From: Pseudokordiimonas caeni
Lineage (GTDB): Bacteria > Pseudomonadota > Alphaproteobacteria > Sphingomonadales > Kordiimonadaceae
DNA length: 64,000 nt
Assembly: GCF_026719705.1 (NCBI RefSeq)
Contig: NZ_JAPPRR010000001.1
Coordinates: 845,255-909,254, forward strand
Direction of reading: 5' to 3'
This document shows positions 33,830 through 43,175 of the stretch, one piece after another. The notes beneath the pieces were generated by a model. It searched no databases, was not told the DNA's origin, and saw only the letters and a program-made list of their open reading frames with translations. The translations under genes and the position numbers were made by a program. How positions within the stretch are numbered: the first letter of the stretch is position 1; each line of letters opens with the position of its first letter.

Positions 33830-34792
33830 TCAGGCCTCGCTGTCGCGCGGTGCGGCGGCACGGCGCAGGCGGTCGTTGATCGCGATGCCGATGCCCGCTT
33901 CCGGGATGGGGGCCACGGCGATGGTGCCGACACCTGCTTCGTCCGCCTGCCGCAGATAGGTGAACAGCCTGCTGGCTGCTTCATCGAGGTCGCCCTTGTG
34001 ACTCAGCGAGAAATCGCCCTTCACGGTGCCAAAGCCAATGAGGATTTCGCCGTCCCCTTTCGTGGTTGCATTCAGGCGCACATGGGCATTCGGCGCATAG
34101 TGGCTGACAAGCTGGCCGGGGGCCGTGATGCGGCTGTCGTCACGGTCGAGCACGGCAAGGCCGGTTGCTTCGGTCAGGTCGTCTGCAATCACGCTGCCGG
34201 GGCGCAGGAGGCGCAGGGCGCCATCTTCCACGCCGACAATGGTCGATTCGATACCCACGCGCGCCGGGCCGCCATCAAGGATCAGCGGGATGCGGTCACC
34301 GAGCCCGGCTTGCACGTCCCCGGCGGTGGTGGGCGATAGCTTGCCGGAAGGATTGGCACTCGGTGCGGCCAGCGGCCGGTCCAGCGTTTCGATCAACTGC
34401 CGGGTCGGTTCAAGTGCAGGGCAGCGGACGGCGAGCGTGTCGAGACCGGCAGCGACCGCCGCAGCAATCGGCGCGTCCATCCGGCGGGGCAGCACGAGCG
34501 TCAGCGGGCCGGGCCAGAAACGGTCCATCAACGTCTGCGCGGCGGGCGAGACGGTCACATAGCACGCCGCCATTTCGGGCGAGGCCACATGGCTGATCAG
34601 CGGATTGTGGGCCGGGCGGCCCTTGGCGGCATAGATGGCGGCAACGGCTTCGGGGTTCGTGGCATCCGCCGCAAGGCCATACACCGTTTCGGTCGGGATG
34701 GCGACGAGACCACCGGCGCGCAGGATTTCCACCGCGCGTGCGCGGGCGTCTGCGTCATCAATCGCTTCGATATCGGCTATTGTCTTGCACAT
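33830..34792 (-). CDS. tsaC: L-threonylcarbamoyladenylate synthase (Sua5 type)
   Basis: 320-residue enzyme that makes threonylcarbamoyl-AMP for the t6A37 tRNA modification. The YrdC domain has VAIPTETVYGLAADA and the KGRPAHNPL motif; APSANPSG closes the active site. An extra C-terminal Sua5 domain (HYAPNAHVRL onward) makes it the longer Sua5 form rather than the short TsaC. ATG at 34792 is chosen over a TTG two codons upstream. It heads a two-gene minus-strand unit and reads divergently from the acyl-CoA dehydrogenase. Confidence 0.93.
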   Translation of the reverse strand: MCKTIADIEAIDDADARARAVEILRAGGLVAIPTETVYGLAADATNPEAVAAIYAAKGRPAHNPLISHVASPEMAACYVTVSPAAQTLMDRFWPGPLTLVLPRRMDAPIAAAVAAGLDTLAVRCPALEPTRQLIETLDRPLAAPSANPSGKLSPTTAGDVQAGLGDRIPLILDGGPARVGIESTIVGVEDGALRLLRPGSVIADDLTEATGLAVLDRDDSRITAPGQLVSHYAPNAHVRLNATTKGDGEILIGFGTVKGDFSLSHKGDLDEAASRLFTYLRQADEAGVGTIAVAPIPEAGIGIAINDRLRRAAAPRDSEA

Positions 34793-34911
34793 GCACAATA
34801 CCTATCCTGTCCGCCGCCGATAACAAAGAACTTCCAAGGGACATACCGGCAACCGGCGGCTTAGCGGCCAGCAGGATCATTGTACAGATCAATTTTGAGG
34901 AACAGCCTGAC

Positions 34912-36705
34912 ATGAGCGACTATCGCGCCCCTTTGGAAGAAATCACCTTTGCCCTTGAAACCGTTGGCGGCCTCAGGGACTGGGACAGCCTGCCGGGCTT
35001 CGAAGAAGCAGGCGAGGATATCGCCCTCGCAGTGCTTGAAGAATGCGGCAAGATGGCAAGCGAGGTGATCGCGCCCACCAACCGCACGGGCGACACCGAG
35101 GGCGCGAAACTGACGAGCGATGGTGTTGTCACCCCCGCGGCCTTCAAGCCGGTGTTCGAAGCCTACCGCGAAGGCGGCTGGAACACGCTTGCAAGCGACC
35201 CGGATTTTGGCGGGCAGGGCCTGCCGGCGACGCTCGCAATTGCTGTTACCGAAATGATCACCTCGGCCAATATGGCCTTTTCGCTGTGCCCGCTTCTGAC
35301 CGCCGGCGCGATCGAGGCGATTGCTGCGCACGGTAGCGACGAGATCAAGGCGAAATATCTGCCGAAGATGGTATCCTTCGAATGGACCGGGGCGATGAAC
35401 CTGACCGAGCCCTCGGCGGGTTCCGACGTGGGCGCGCTCAAGGCCAAGGCCGAAAAACAGGCGGATGGCACGTACCTCATCAAGGGCCAGAAGATTTTCA
35501 TCACCTGGGGCGATCATGATCAGGCCGAGAATGTGGTGCATCTGGTGCTCGCCCGCCTGCCGGGTGCGCCTGAAGGCACGCGCGGCATCAGCATGTTCCT
35601 CGTGCCCAAATATATGGTGAACGAAGATGGCTCGCTGGGGGCGCGCAACGATGTACGGGTGGTGAGCCTTGAGCACAAGCTCGGTATCCACTCAAGCCCC
35701 ACTTGTGTGATGTCCTTCGGCGATCATGATGCTTGCATCGGCTATATCGTCGGTGAGGAAAACAAGGGCATGCGCAACATGTTCACGATGATGAACCATG
35801 CGCGCATCGGGGTCGGCCTTGAAGGTGTGGCAGTGGCCGAGCGTGCTTACCAGCATGCTGTCGCTTATGCGCGGGATCGTGTCCAGTCGGCGGCCATCGG
35901 CGCCAAATCGCGCGATAGCGTTACGATCATCCATCACCCCGATGTGCGCCGGTTGCTGCTGACCTCCCGCGCGCTCACCGAAGCGGCCCGGGCGATCATC
36001 TACCGGAACGTCTGGGCGGTTGACCGAGCTCATCATGCGGCGGACGTCGAGACACGACGGCTGGCACAGGGTGAGGCCGATCTGCTGACACCCATCTCGA
36101 AGGCATGGTCCACCGATATCGGTGTCGAGGTTTCGTCGCTCGCCTTGCAGGTGTTTGGCGGTATGGGCTTCATTGAGGAAACGGGTGCGGCCCAATTCTA
36201 CCGCGACAGCCGGATTGCACCGATTTACGAGGGCACCAACGGCATTCAGGCGCTTGATCTCGTCGGCCGCAAGCTCAACGCTGACGGCGGGGAGCACTGG
36301 CACGCGCTGATCGCAGAAATGCGCAGCTTCGTGGGCGGGCTCGACCGCGCCATGGCAGGCTCCAAAACCACACTTGGCGAAGGCGTTGATGCGCTTGCAA
36401 ACGCCGCTGAAACCCTGTTTGCGAATGGCTTTGAAGGCATTGTCGATACAGCTGGTGCCGCGACCCCGTATCTGAAGCTTTTCGGCACAGTGCTCGGCGG
36501 CTATCTCCTTGCCCGGCAGGCCGTAGCGGCTGAGCGGCGGCTGGCGTCCGGCGACGGCAACCCCGGCTTCCTGAAAGCCAAGATCACTACAGCCACCTTC
36601 TTCATCGAACAGCTTCTGCCGCCCGCCATCGCGCTTCTCGGCCCCATCAAGGCGGGTGCGACGCAACTGATGGCGATGGACGAAGCCGATTTCGCGCGGG
36701 GCTGA
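34912..36705 (+). CDS. Acyl-CoA dehydrogenase, long form (DmdC-like)
   Basis: 597-residue flavoprotein that introduces the alpha-beta double bond in an acyl-CoA. N-terminal, middle (MNLTEPSAGSDVGALKAK) and C-terminal ACAD domains are followed by an extra C-terminal domain of about 120 residues, as in DmdC (methylmercaptopropionyl-CoA dehydrogenase) and related FadE-type enzymes. The catalytic base is Glu440 in IYEGTNGIQ. ATG at 34912 fits the family start (MSDYRAPLEE). A metallo-hydrolase follows after three bases. The DmdC substrate is only one possibility for this subfamily. Confidence 0.9.
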   Translation: MSDYRAPLEEITFALETVGGLRDWDSLPGFEEAGEDIALAVLEECGKMASEVIAPTNRTGDTEGAKLTSDGVVTPAAFKPVFEAYREGGWNTLASDPDFGGQGLPATLAIAVTEMITSANMAFSLCPLLTAGAIEAIAAHGSDEIKAKYLPKMVSFEWTGAMNLTEPSAGSDVGALKAKAEKQADGTYLIKGQKIFITWGDHDQAENVVHLVLARLPGAPEGTRGISMFLVPKYMVNEDGSLGARNDVRVVSLEHKLGIHSSPTCVMSFGDHDACIGYIVGEENKGMRNMFTMMNHARIGVGLEGVAVAERAYQHAVAYARDRVQSAAIGAKSRDSVTIIHHPDVRRLLLTSRALTEAARAIIYRNVWAVDRAHHAADVETRRLAQGEADLLTPISKAWSTDIGVEVSSLALQVFGGMGFIEETGAAQFYRDSRIAPIYEGTNGIQALDLVGRKLNADGGEHWHALIAEMRSFVGGLDRAMAGSKTTLGEGVDALANAAETLFANGFEGIVDTAGAATPYLKLFGTVLGGYLLARQAVAAERRLASGDGNPGFLKAKITTATFFIEQLLPPAIALLGPIKAGATQLMAMDEADFARG

Positions 36706-36708
36706 CCG

Positions 36709-37890
36709 GTGAGCAGCGAAAAAGACGACATGGCATCGGCGGATGTGGCCGACCATCAGAAGGAGCGGCTGGAAACCCACGCCGGGCTCGTTTATCCGCA
36801 TGGCGACGCGGTGCCGGAAGGTGCCACGGTGATCGAGGTTGCGAAGGGCGTCCTTTGGGCGCGCATTCCGCTGCCTTGGTCGCTTGACCATATCAATGTC
36901 TATCTTTTCGACGAAGGTGACCATTGGGCCCTTGTTGATACCGGTTCGAACGGCAAACGCGGTATCGCGGCATGGGAAGCGCTTGAAGCTGAAGTGCTCG
37001 GCGACAAACCCCTGAAGCGTATCATCGCGACCCATATGCATCCCGACCATCTGGGGCTTGCCGGCTGGCTTGTGGAACGCCACGGTGCCAGCTTCGAGAT
37101 GACCATGAGCGAATATCTGATGGCGTCGACCCTGTGGCTTGGCGGATACGAGCCGATCAGCGACTGGGATGTCGAATATCTGTTCCGTGCCGGGGTCAGT
37201 CGCCAGTTCGAGCCGATGATCCGGGCAGCCGGCAACGACAATTTCAAGAAGGGTGTGGCGCCACTGCCCAAGGCCTACAAGCGCCTGCAGGATGGCATGC
37301 TGATCACGCTTGGTGGCCGGCGCTGGCAAGTGGTGATCGGGCGTGGCCATTCGCCCGAGCATGCCTGCCTCTATTGCCTGGACGAGCCGCTCTTCATCTC
37401 CGGCGATCAGGTGCTGGCGAACATCACTTCGAACGTTTCGGTATATCCGCGCGAGCCCGAGGGCAACCCGCTCGCCCTGTGGCTGACAAGCCTTGACCGG
37501 ATGAAAGGCCTGCCGGGCAATCCGCTGGTGCTGCCGTCGCACGGTCGTGTCTTCTACGGCCTCACGGCGCGGCTTGGTGAACTGATCGACAGTCATATGG
37601 GCAAGCTCGAACGGCTGATGGCGGGTATCGAGGGTAGCGTGAAGGCGGTCGAGACCTTGCCGCTCCTGTTCCGCCGCCAGCTGACGGGCGTTGATTTCTT
37701 CATGGCGCTCGGCGAAGCGGTCGCGCATCTCAACCTGATGGTGGAAGCGGGCTTCATCAAGCGCTCGTTCGACGGGCGGCATAACCGCTATGAAGTGCTG
37801 AAATCCTTCGACCCTGAGGCACTCAATGCGTGGATGGTCGCCGAGCCGGGTGTGTCCCTGCCGCCACTCCTTGTCGAAACCGGGGCCTGA
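36709..37890 (+). CDS. MBL-fold metallo-hydrolase
   Basis: 393-residue metallo-beta-lactamase-fold hydrolase. The metal motif THMHPDHLGLAG is near residues 107-118; further ligands are HSPEH (about 220), SGDQ (about 236) and SHGR (about 280). A C-terminal winged-helix-like tail of about 100 residues is of the type in LACTB2/GloB-related proteins. GTG start, three bases after the ACAD stop, so it is co-translated and may act on the same compound, for example hydrolysing a thioester or lactone (inference). Confidence 0.85.
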   Translation: MSSEKDDMASADVADHQKERLETHAGLVYPHGDAVPEGATVIEVAKGVLWARIPLPWSLDHINVYLFDEGDHWALVDTGSNGKRGIAAWEALEAEVLGDKPLKRIIATHMHPDHLGLAGWLVERHGASFEMTMSEYLMASTLWLGGYEPISDWDVEYLFRAGVSRQFEPMIRAAGNDNFKKGVAPLPKAYKRLQDGMLITLGGRRWQVVIGRGHSPEHACLYCLDEPLFISGDQVLANITSNVSVYPREPEGNPLALWLTSLDRMKGLPGNPLVLPSHGRVFYGLTARLGELIDSHMGKLERLMAGIEGSVKAVETLPLLFRRQLTGVDFFMALGEAVAHLNLMVEAGFIKRSFDGRHNRYEVLKSFDPEALNAWMVAEPGVSLPPLLVETGA

Positions 37891-37905
37891 AAAACGCTTT
37901 AGTCT

Positions 37906-37935
37906 TTGCATGCCCCCGCTGCCATTGCCTATATA
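37906..37935 (+). promoter_or_regulatory. Candidate promoter for xseB-ispA-dxs
   Basis: TTGCAT (37906-37911), 18 bases, TATATA (37930-37935). This is the best sigma-70-like match in the gap before xseB, whose ATG follows about 50 bases later behind GGAGGGAGGG. Confidence 0.45.
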
Positions 37936-37986
37936 GGGCAAAAGGCGGGAAAATATCGCCCGCATGCCGATCTGGAGGGAGGGTTC

Positions 37987-38241
37987 ATGAGCGACACCGA
38001 CAAGACAGCCGATATTGCAGCCCTTTCGTTTGAGGAGGCGATGGTCGCGCTCGAACAGGTGGTGGCGCGGCTGGAATCGGGTCAGGTATCGCTCGAAGAC
38101 TCGATTGACCTTTATACGCGCGGGACAGCCCTCAAGGCGCACTGCGAAGCCAAGCTGAAGGGCGCGCAGGCCCGGATCGAGAAGATCACGCTGGATGAAA
38201 ATGGCCGTGCGGCGGGAACAGCCCCGTTCGACGCCGACTGA
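37987..38241 (+). CDS. xseB: Exodeoxyribonuclease VII small subunit
   Basis: 84-residue helical-hairpin protein that binds XseA to form exonuclease VII, which degrades single-stranded [22 protein letters not shown] followed by [20 protein letters not shown] is the family pattern. ATG at 37987 follows GGAGGGAGGG. It starts the xseB-ispA-dxs-tlyA-rlmD run, a common alphaproteobacterial order. The large subunit is not in the window. Confidence 0.93.
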   Translation: MSDTDKTADIAALSFEEAMVALEQVVARLESGQVSLEDSIDLYTRGTALKAHCEAKLKGAQARIEKITLDENGRAAGTAPFDAD

Positions 38242-38250
38242 GGCATAGCG

Positions 38251-39144
38251 ATGCAATCTGCCTTGCAGGAAGCCCTGACCGCCACATCGCATGCGGTGGA
38301 ACGTGTGCTGGAACCCCTTCTCGCGGTCCCGTCGGGGAGCGAAGCGCGGGTTGTGGAAGCCATGCGCTATGCCGTTTTTTCGGGCGGCAAGCGGCTTCGG
38401 CCCTTCCTTGTGCTCGCCAGCGCCAATCTTTTTGACGTTGACCGCAAGCAGGCGCTGCGTGTGGCCGCAGCGATCGAATGCGTGCATTGCTACAGCTTGG
38501 TGCATGACGACCTGCCGGCGATGGATGATGACGACCTTCGCCGTGGCAAACCGACACTCCATAAGGCGTTCGACGAGGCAACGGCGATCCTTGCGGGTGA
38601 CGCGCTTCTGACACTTGCCTTCGAGATTCTGGCGTCTGAAGAAACTCACGGCGATCCGATGGTTCGGCTGGAGCTTGTAAAGGCGCTCGCTCATGCGTCC
38701 GGGCATCAGGGCATGGTTGGCGGCCAGATGATCGATATTCGCGCAGGTGAGGGCGGCAGCATGGATGAAGCTGCCGTTTGCCGCCTGCAGCAAATGAAAA
38801 CCGGGGCCCTGATCAGCTTTTCCGCTGAAGCTGGCGCTATCATGGGGCACGCGGGCAAAAAAGCCCGCCATAGCTTGCAGGGCTATGCCCGCGACCTGGG
38901 GCTGGCCTTCCAGATTGCCGATGACCTTCTGGATGTGGAAGGCACGCCCGAAGAAACAGGCAAGGCGACCGGCAAGGATGCGGATGCCGGGAAGGCCACG
39001 CTCGTCAGCCTTATGGGGGTGGAACGCGCGCGGCGGCAGGCTGAACTTCTGGCTGACCAAGCGATTGCCCACCTTGCGGAATTTGACGAACGGGCCTCGC
39101 TTTTGCGTGCCGTTGCGCATTTTGCTATAAACCGGCGAACATAA
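38251..39144 (+). CDS. ispA: Polyprenyl synthetase (farnesyl diphosphate synthase)
   Basis: 297-residue trans-prenyltransferase condensing DMAPP/GPP with IPP. GGKRLRPFLVLAS, the first aspartate-rich motif HDDLPAMDDDD (about residues 89-99) and the second motif IADDLLDVEG (about 224-233) are present. The residues before the first motif (C-V-H-C-Y-S-L) are those of bacterial farnesyl synthases, so C15 product is likely. It starts nine bases after xseB. The product feeds UppS (10.1 kb) and quinone synthesis. Confidence 0.94.
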   Translation: MQSALQEALTATSHAVERVLEPLLAVPSGSEARVVEAMRYAVFSGGKRLRPFLVLASANLFDVDRKQALRVAAAIECVHCYSLVHDDLPAMDDDDLRRGKPTLHKAFDEATAILAGDALLTLAFEILASEETHGDPMVRLELVKALAHASGHQGMVGGQMIDIRAGEGGSMDEAAVCRLQQMKTGALISFSAEAGAIMGHAGKKARHSLQGYARDLGLAFQIADDLLDVEGTPEETGKATGKDADAGKATLVSLMGVERARRQAELLADQAIAHLAEFDERASLLRAVAHFAINRRT

Positions 39145-39235
39145 GGCTTGCCCTGTCCGGCACCATTTTGGCCGTGACATTGCCGCAAAGCTCAGGCAAA
39201 CCGTTGCCGCCTGACGCATACTATAGGAACCCGAC

Positions 39236-41167
39236 TTGACCGTGCGACCTGAAACACCGCTCCTCGACCGGATCAACACGCCCAAGGACCTTCGCGCTGT
39301 GAAACGCGATGACCTGCAGCGCGTGGCCGATGAACTTCGGGCCGAGATGATCAGTGCTGTTTCGGTTACGGGCGGCCATTTTGGTGCGGGGCTCGGTGTT
39401 GTCGAACTGACCGTGGCGCTGCATTATGTGTTCAACACGCCTGACGACCGGCTGATCTGGGACGTGGGCCATCAGGCCTATCCCCACAAGATCCTGACCG
39501 GGCGGCGCGACCGTATCCGCACGATCCGCCAGGGCGGCGGCCTGTCGCCCTTCACCAAGCGGTCGGAAAGCGAATATGATCCGTTCGGAGCGGGGCATAG
39601 CTCCACCTCGATCAGCGCTGCCCTCGGCATGGCGGTCGCCAACAAGCTGGCGAACAAGCCGGGCAAGGCCATTGCGGTGATCGGTGACGGCGCGATGAGC
39701 GCGGGCATGGCCTATGAAGCCATGAATAATGCCTATGAAGCCGGCAACCGGCTGATCGTCATCCTGAACGACAACGACATGTCGATTGCGCCGGCGGTGG
39801 GGGCCATGAGCGCCTATCTCGCCCGCATCCTGTCGTCCCAGTCGTTCCTGTCGTTCCGTGAATTCGGCAAGAAGCTGATCGCAAAGCTGCCGAAGCCGCT
39901 GGCCAACACGGCCCGCCGCGCCGAGGAATATGCGCGGGGCATCGCCACCGGTGGCACGCTCTTTGATGAGCTTGGCTTCTATTATGTCGGCCCCATCGAC
40001 GGCCACAATATGGAACATCTGCTGCCGGTTCTTGAAAACGTGCGTGACGCGGAAGAAGGCCCGATCCTTGTTCATGTCGTCACCGAAAAGGGCCGGGGTC
40101 ATCCGTTCGAAGCCGCGCATGTCGAGAAATATCACGCTGTGCCGCAGTTCGATGTGGTGACCGGCGAACAGAAGAAATCCGCGCCGAAGGCGCCAAGCTA
40201 TACGAATGTGTTTGCCAAGGCGCTGATCGCGGCGGCCGAAAAAGACGACAAGATCGTGGCCATCACGGCAGCGATGCCTTCGGGCACCGGCCTCGATAAA
40301 TTCGCGGCCCAGTTCCCCGATCGCTCGTTTGATGTCGGGATCGCCGAGCAGCATGCCGTGACCTTCGCGGCCGGCCTTGCGACCGAAGGTTACAAGCCTT
40401 TCTGCGCCATTTACTCGACCTTCCTGCAGCGTGCCTATGACCAGGTCGTGCATGACGCCGCCGTCCAGAAGCTGCCGGTGCGCTTCATGATCGACCGCGC
40501 AGGACTTGTGGGTGCTGACGGTCCCACTCATGCGGGCAGCTTCGATGTCGGCTTCCTGACGAGCCTGCCGGGCATGGTTGTCATGGCAGCGGCGGATGAG
40601 GCCGAGCTTGTGAATATGGTCGCGACCGCCGCGACGATTGATGATCGCCCCTCTGCCGTGCGTTACCCGCGCGGTGAAGGCGTCGGTGTGGCGTTGCCTG
40701 AGGTGCCTGAAATCCTTGAGATCGGCAAAGGTCGCATCGTGCGGGAAGGATCGAAGATCGCGATCCTGTCGCTCGGCACCCGCCTTGCCGAAGCGCTGAA
40801 GGCCGCTGACGAGCTTGAAGCACGCGGCCTTTCAACGACGGTCGCTGACGCCCGCTTTGCCAAGCCCATTGACCATGCGCTGATCCGCGATCTGGCGGCG
40901 AGCCATGATCTCCTCATCACCATCGAGGAAGGCTCCATCGGCGGCTTCGGCGCGCATGTGATGGACTTCCTCGCGGAAGAGGGCATTCTTGATGGCAACC
41001 TCAAGGTCCGCGCCATGAAGTTGCCGGACATTTTCCAGGATCATGACAAGCCCGAGACCATGTATGCCGATGCCGGGCTCGATGCCGAAGGTATCGTTGC
41101 CACCGTGCTGAAAGCCATGGGGCGCAATGATCTCGGCCAGTCTGCCGCCGAGGCGGCTTCGGCCTGA
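39236..41167 (+). CDS. dxs: 1-deoxy-D-xylulose-5-phosphate synthase
   Basis: 643-residue thiamine-diphosphate enzyme, first step of the MEP pathway (pyruvate plus glyceraldehyde-3-phosphate to DXP). [34 protein letters not shown] (ThDP/Mg loop), [13 protein letters not shown] and the C-terminal transketolase domain are all clear. TTG at 39236 sits seven bases after AGGAA and is preferred over GTG at 39242. The 91-base gap from ispA may hold an additional promoter. Pairs functionally with dxr at 11.7 kb. Confidence 0.96.
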   Translation: MTVRPETPLLDRINTPKDLRAVKRDDLQRVADELRAEMISAVSVTGGHFGAGLGVVELTVALHYVFNTPDDRLIWDVGHQAYPHKILTGRRDRIRTIRQGGGLSPFTKRSESEYDPFGAGHSSTSISAALGMAVANKLANKPGKAIAVIGDGAMSAGMAYEAMNNAYEAGNRLIVILNDNDMSIAPAVGAMSAYLARILSSQSFLSFREFGKKLIAKLPKPLANTARRAEEYARGIATGGTLFDELGFYYVGPIDGHNMEHLLPVLENVRDAEEGPILVHVVTEKGRGHPFEAAHVEKYHAVPQFDVVTGEQKKSAPKAPSYTNVFAKALIAAAEKDDKIVAITAAMPSGTGLDKFAAQFPDRSFDVGIAEQHAVTFAAGLATEGYKPFCAIYSTFLQRAYDQVVHDAAVQKLPVRFMIDRAGLVGADGPTHAGSFDVGFLTSLPGMVVMAAADEAELVNMVATAATIDDRPSAVRYPRGEGVGVALPEVPEILEIGKGRIVREGSKIAILSLGTRLAEALKAADELEARGLSTTVADARFAKPIDHALIRDLAASHDLLITIEEGSIGGFGAHVMDFLAEEGILDGNLKVRAMKLPDIFQDHDKPETMYADAGLDAEGIVATVLKAMGRNDLGQSAAEAASA

Positions 41168-41170
41168 GCC

Positions 41171-41914
41171 ATGGCGAAAGAACGGGCTGATGTTGCGCTC
41201 GTCAACCGCGGCCTCGTGGAAAGCAGGGCCCGGGCACAGGCGCTTATCATGGCGGGCGTCGTTTTTTCTGGCGAAGTCAAAATCCAGAAAGCCGGGCAGC
41301 CGATTGCCGAAGACCAGCCTTTGGATGTCCGCGGGCGCGACCATGAATGGGTCAGTCGCGGCGGCCTGAAGCTTGAAAAAGGCCTGTCGCATTTCGGCGT
41401 AGATCCAACCGGCTGGACGGTGATTGACGTAGGCTCGTCAACCGGCGGCTTCACCGATGTGGCGCTATCCAAAGGTGCGGCCAAGGTTTATGCAGTGGAT
41501 GTGGGGCGCGGCCAACTGGCGTGGAAACTGCGCACGGACGACCGTGTCGTCGTGATGGAACAGACCAACGCCCGCTACCTGACGACCGAACAAATCCCTG
41601 AACCTGTCGACATGGTCGTTTGTGACGCCAGCTTCATCAGTCTGAAAACAGTGCTGCCGGCGGCCCTTGGTTTCGTGCGCGAAGGTGGCGTCGTCATCGC
41701 GCTCATCAAGCCGCAATTCGAGGTCGGCAAGGACAATGTCGGCAAGGGCGGCGTGGTGCGCGACCCTGCCCTTCATCAGGCAGTATGCGACGATATTACG
41801 GCATGGCTTGGCGACCTGCCGGGCTGGCGCGTTGTCGGCATCACCGAAAGCCCGATCAAGGGGCCGGAAGGCAATGTGGAATTCCTGATCCATGGGATCA
41901 AAGACAATGGCTGA
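41171..41914 (+). CDS. tlyA: TlyA family rRNA 2'-O-methyltransferase
   Basis: 247-residue protein with an N-terminal S4 RNA-binding domain (residues about 5-65, VNRGLVESRARAQALIMAG) and an FtsJ-type SAM methyltransferase domain (VIDVGSSTGGFTDVALSKGA). TlyA modifies 16S and 23S rRNA 2'-OH groups and, in pathogens, gives capreomycin sensitivity; hemolysin annotations are historical. It starts four bases after dxs and its end overlaps the next start by eight bases. Confidence 0.92.
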   Translation: MAKERADVALVNRGLVESRARAQALIMAGVVFSGEVKIQKAGQPIAEDQPLDVRGRDHEWVSRGGLKLEKGLSHFGVDPTGWTVIDVGSSTGGFTDVALSKGAAKVYAVDVGRGQLAWKLRTDDRVVVMEQTNARYLTTEQIPEPVDMVVCDASFISLKTVLPAALGFVREGGVVIALIKPQFEVGKDNVGKGGVVRDPALHQAVCDDITAWLGDLPGWRVVGITESPIKGPEGNVEFLIHGIKDNG

Positions 41915-43175
41915 CGATCTGCTCACCTTGACAATCCGCGAGGTCGGTGCACAGGGCGACGGAATCGCCGATGGGCCGGACGGCCTTGTCTATATCCCCT
42001 ATGCCGCTGCCGGCGACGTGTTGAAGGCGCGGATCACCGAACGACAGAAATCAGGCTCGTTTGCCGAAATCGTCGAGATGGTGACGCCGTCCCCCGCGCG
42101 TATGGCGCCGCCATGCCAGCATTTTACCAAGTGCGGCGGTTGTCAGCTCCAGTTTATGAGCGGCGAGGATTACCGCACCTGGGTGAAAAACCGGGTGGCT
42201 GCTGCGATGGGGCATCACGGTTTCGACCCCGAGGTTGTGCGCGACCCGGTCATCACGCCGCCCGCTAGCCGCCGCCGCGTGGCACTCAAGGCCCGCCGCA
42301 CCGTTCAGGGTGTGGTGCTTGGCTTCAACGAGCGGCAAAGCCACACGATTGTCGATCTGAAGGCCTGCCCGGTAACACGGGCCGAACTGACCACGCTCTT
42401 TGAGCCGCTCCGACATCTGCTCGGTAATCTGCTGCCGCAGGGGATGCATGCGGTATTGCACCTGACCCTGACGGCAAGTGGCGTTGACCTCGTGATCGAG
42501 GCAGCAAAGGAACTGAGCCTTGCCGACCGTGAGGCGCTCGTCAGCTTTGCTGATACCTATGACCTTGCGGCCGTCCATTGGCAGGACGGCGGTTTCCTTG
42601 ATCCCGTTGCGATCCGGCGGGAACCCGTGATGCAGCTCGGGTCAGCCCGCGTGGCCTTGCCACCGGCGGCCTTCATTCAGGCGTCGGACGAGGGCGAAGC
42701 GGCTCTTGTGGCAGCGGTGAAAGAAGGGGTGGACGATGCCCGCCGCGTGTCCGATCTTTTCTGCGGTATCGGTACTTTCAGCTTCCCGCTGGCCGAAAGC
42801 TCACAGGTGCTAGCGGTGGAAGGGGCCAAGAGCGCCCTAGATGCGCTTTCCGCTGCAGCCACACAGGCGACGGGCCTGAAGCAGATTGTCACCCGTCACC
42901 GCGACCTTTACCGGCGCCCGGTCACGGGGGCAGAGCTCAAGGGGTTTGATGCCGTGGTGTTTGATCCGCCGCGCGCGGGCGCCAAGGAGCAGGCGGCGGC
43001 CCTTGCCGTGTCCGATATCCCGGTCATTGTTGGCGTTTCCTGCAACCCCAACACCTTCGCACGTGACGCGCGACTTCTGGTGGACGGGGGTTACAGCCTG
43101 ACGAGTGTCTTGCCGGTCGATCAGTTCCTATGGTCGTCCCACGTCGAGATCGTGGCGACTTTCCGCAAGGGCTGA
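41907..43175 (+). CDS. RlmD/TrmA-type 23S rRNA (uracil-5-)-methyltransferase
   Basis: 422-residue class I SAM methyltransferase forming m5U in RNA. An N-terminal TRAM domain (to about residue 60), an iron-sulfur motif C-x5-C-x2-C (CQHFTKCGGC), a SAM site (VSDLFCGIGTFSFPLA) and the catalytic SCNPNTFARDA with its nucleophilic Cys are visible. Close to RlmD/RlmC; exact site (U1939, U747 or another) not decided. ATG at 41907 overlaps tlyA. The 3' end overlaps the convergent hydrolase gene by 48 bases. Confidence 0.9.
   Translation: MADDLLTLTIREVGAQGDGIADGPDGLVYIPYAAAGDVLKARITERQKSGSFAEIVEMVTPSPARMAPPCQHFTKCGGCQLQFMSGEDYRTWVKNRVAAAMGHHGFDPEVVRDPVITPPASRRRVALKARRTVQGVVLGFNERQSHTIVDLKACPVTRAELTTLFEPLRHLLGNLLPQGMHAVLHLTLTASGVDLVIEAAKELSLADREALVSFADTYDLAAVHWQDGGFLDPVAIRREPVMQLGSARVALPPAAFIQASDEGEAALVAAVKEGVDDARRVSDLFCGIGTFSFPLAESSQVLAVEGAKSALDALSAAATQATGLKQIVTRHRDLYRRPVTGAELKGFDAVVFDPPRAGAKEQAAALAVSDIPVIVGVSCNPNTFARDARLLVDGGYSLTSVLPVDQFLWSSHVEIVATFRKG

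Noticed and set aside
35692-39285. Open frame of nearly 1200 codons on the minus strand
   Set aside because: It runs antisense through five supported plus-strand genes (ACAD, MBL hydrolase, xseB, ispA, start of dxs); no family features, His/Arg-rich composition typical of antisense frames.
41171-41914. Hemolysin function for the TlyA-family gene
   Set aside because: S4 plus FtsJ-type methyltransferase domains mark an rRNA methyltransferase; the hemolysin label is historical.
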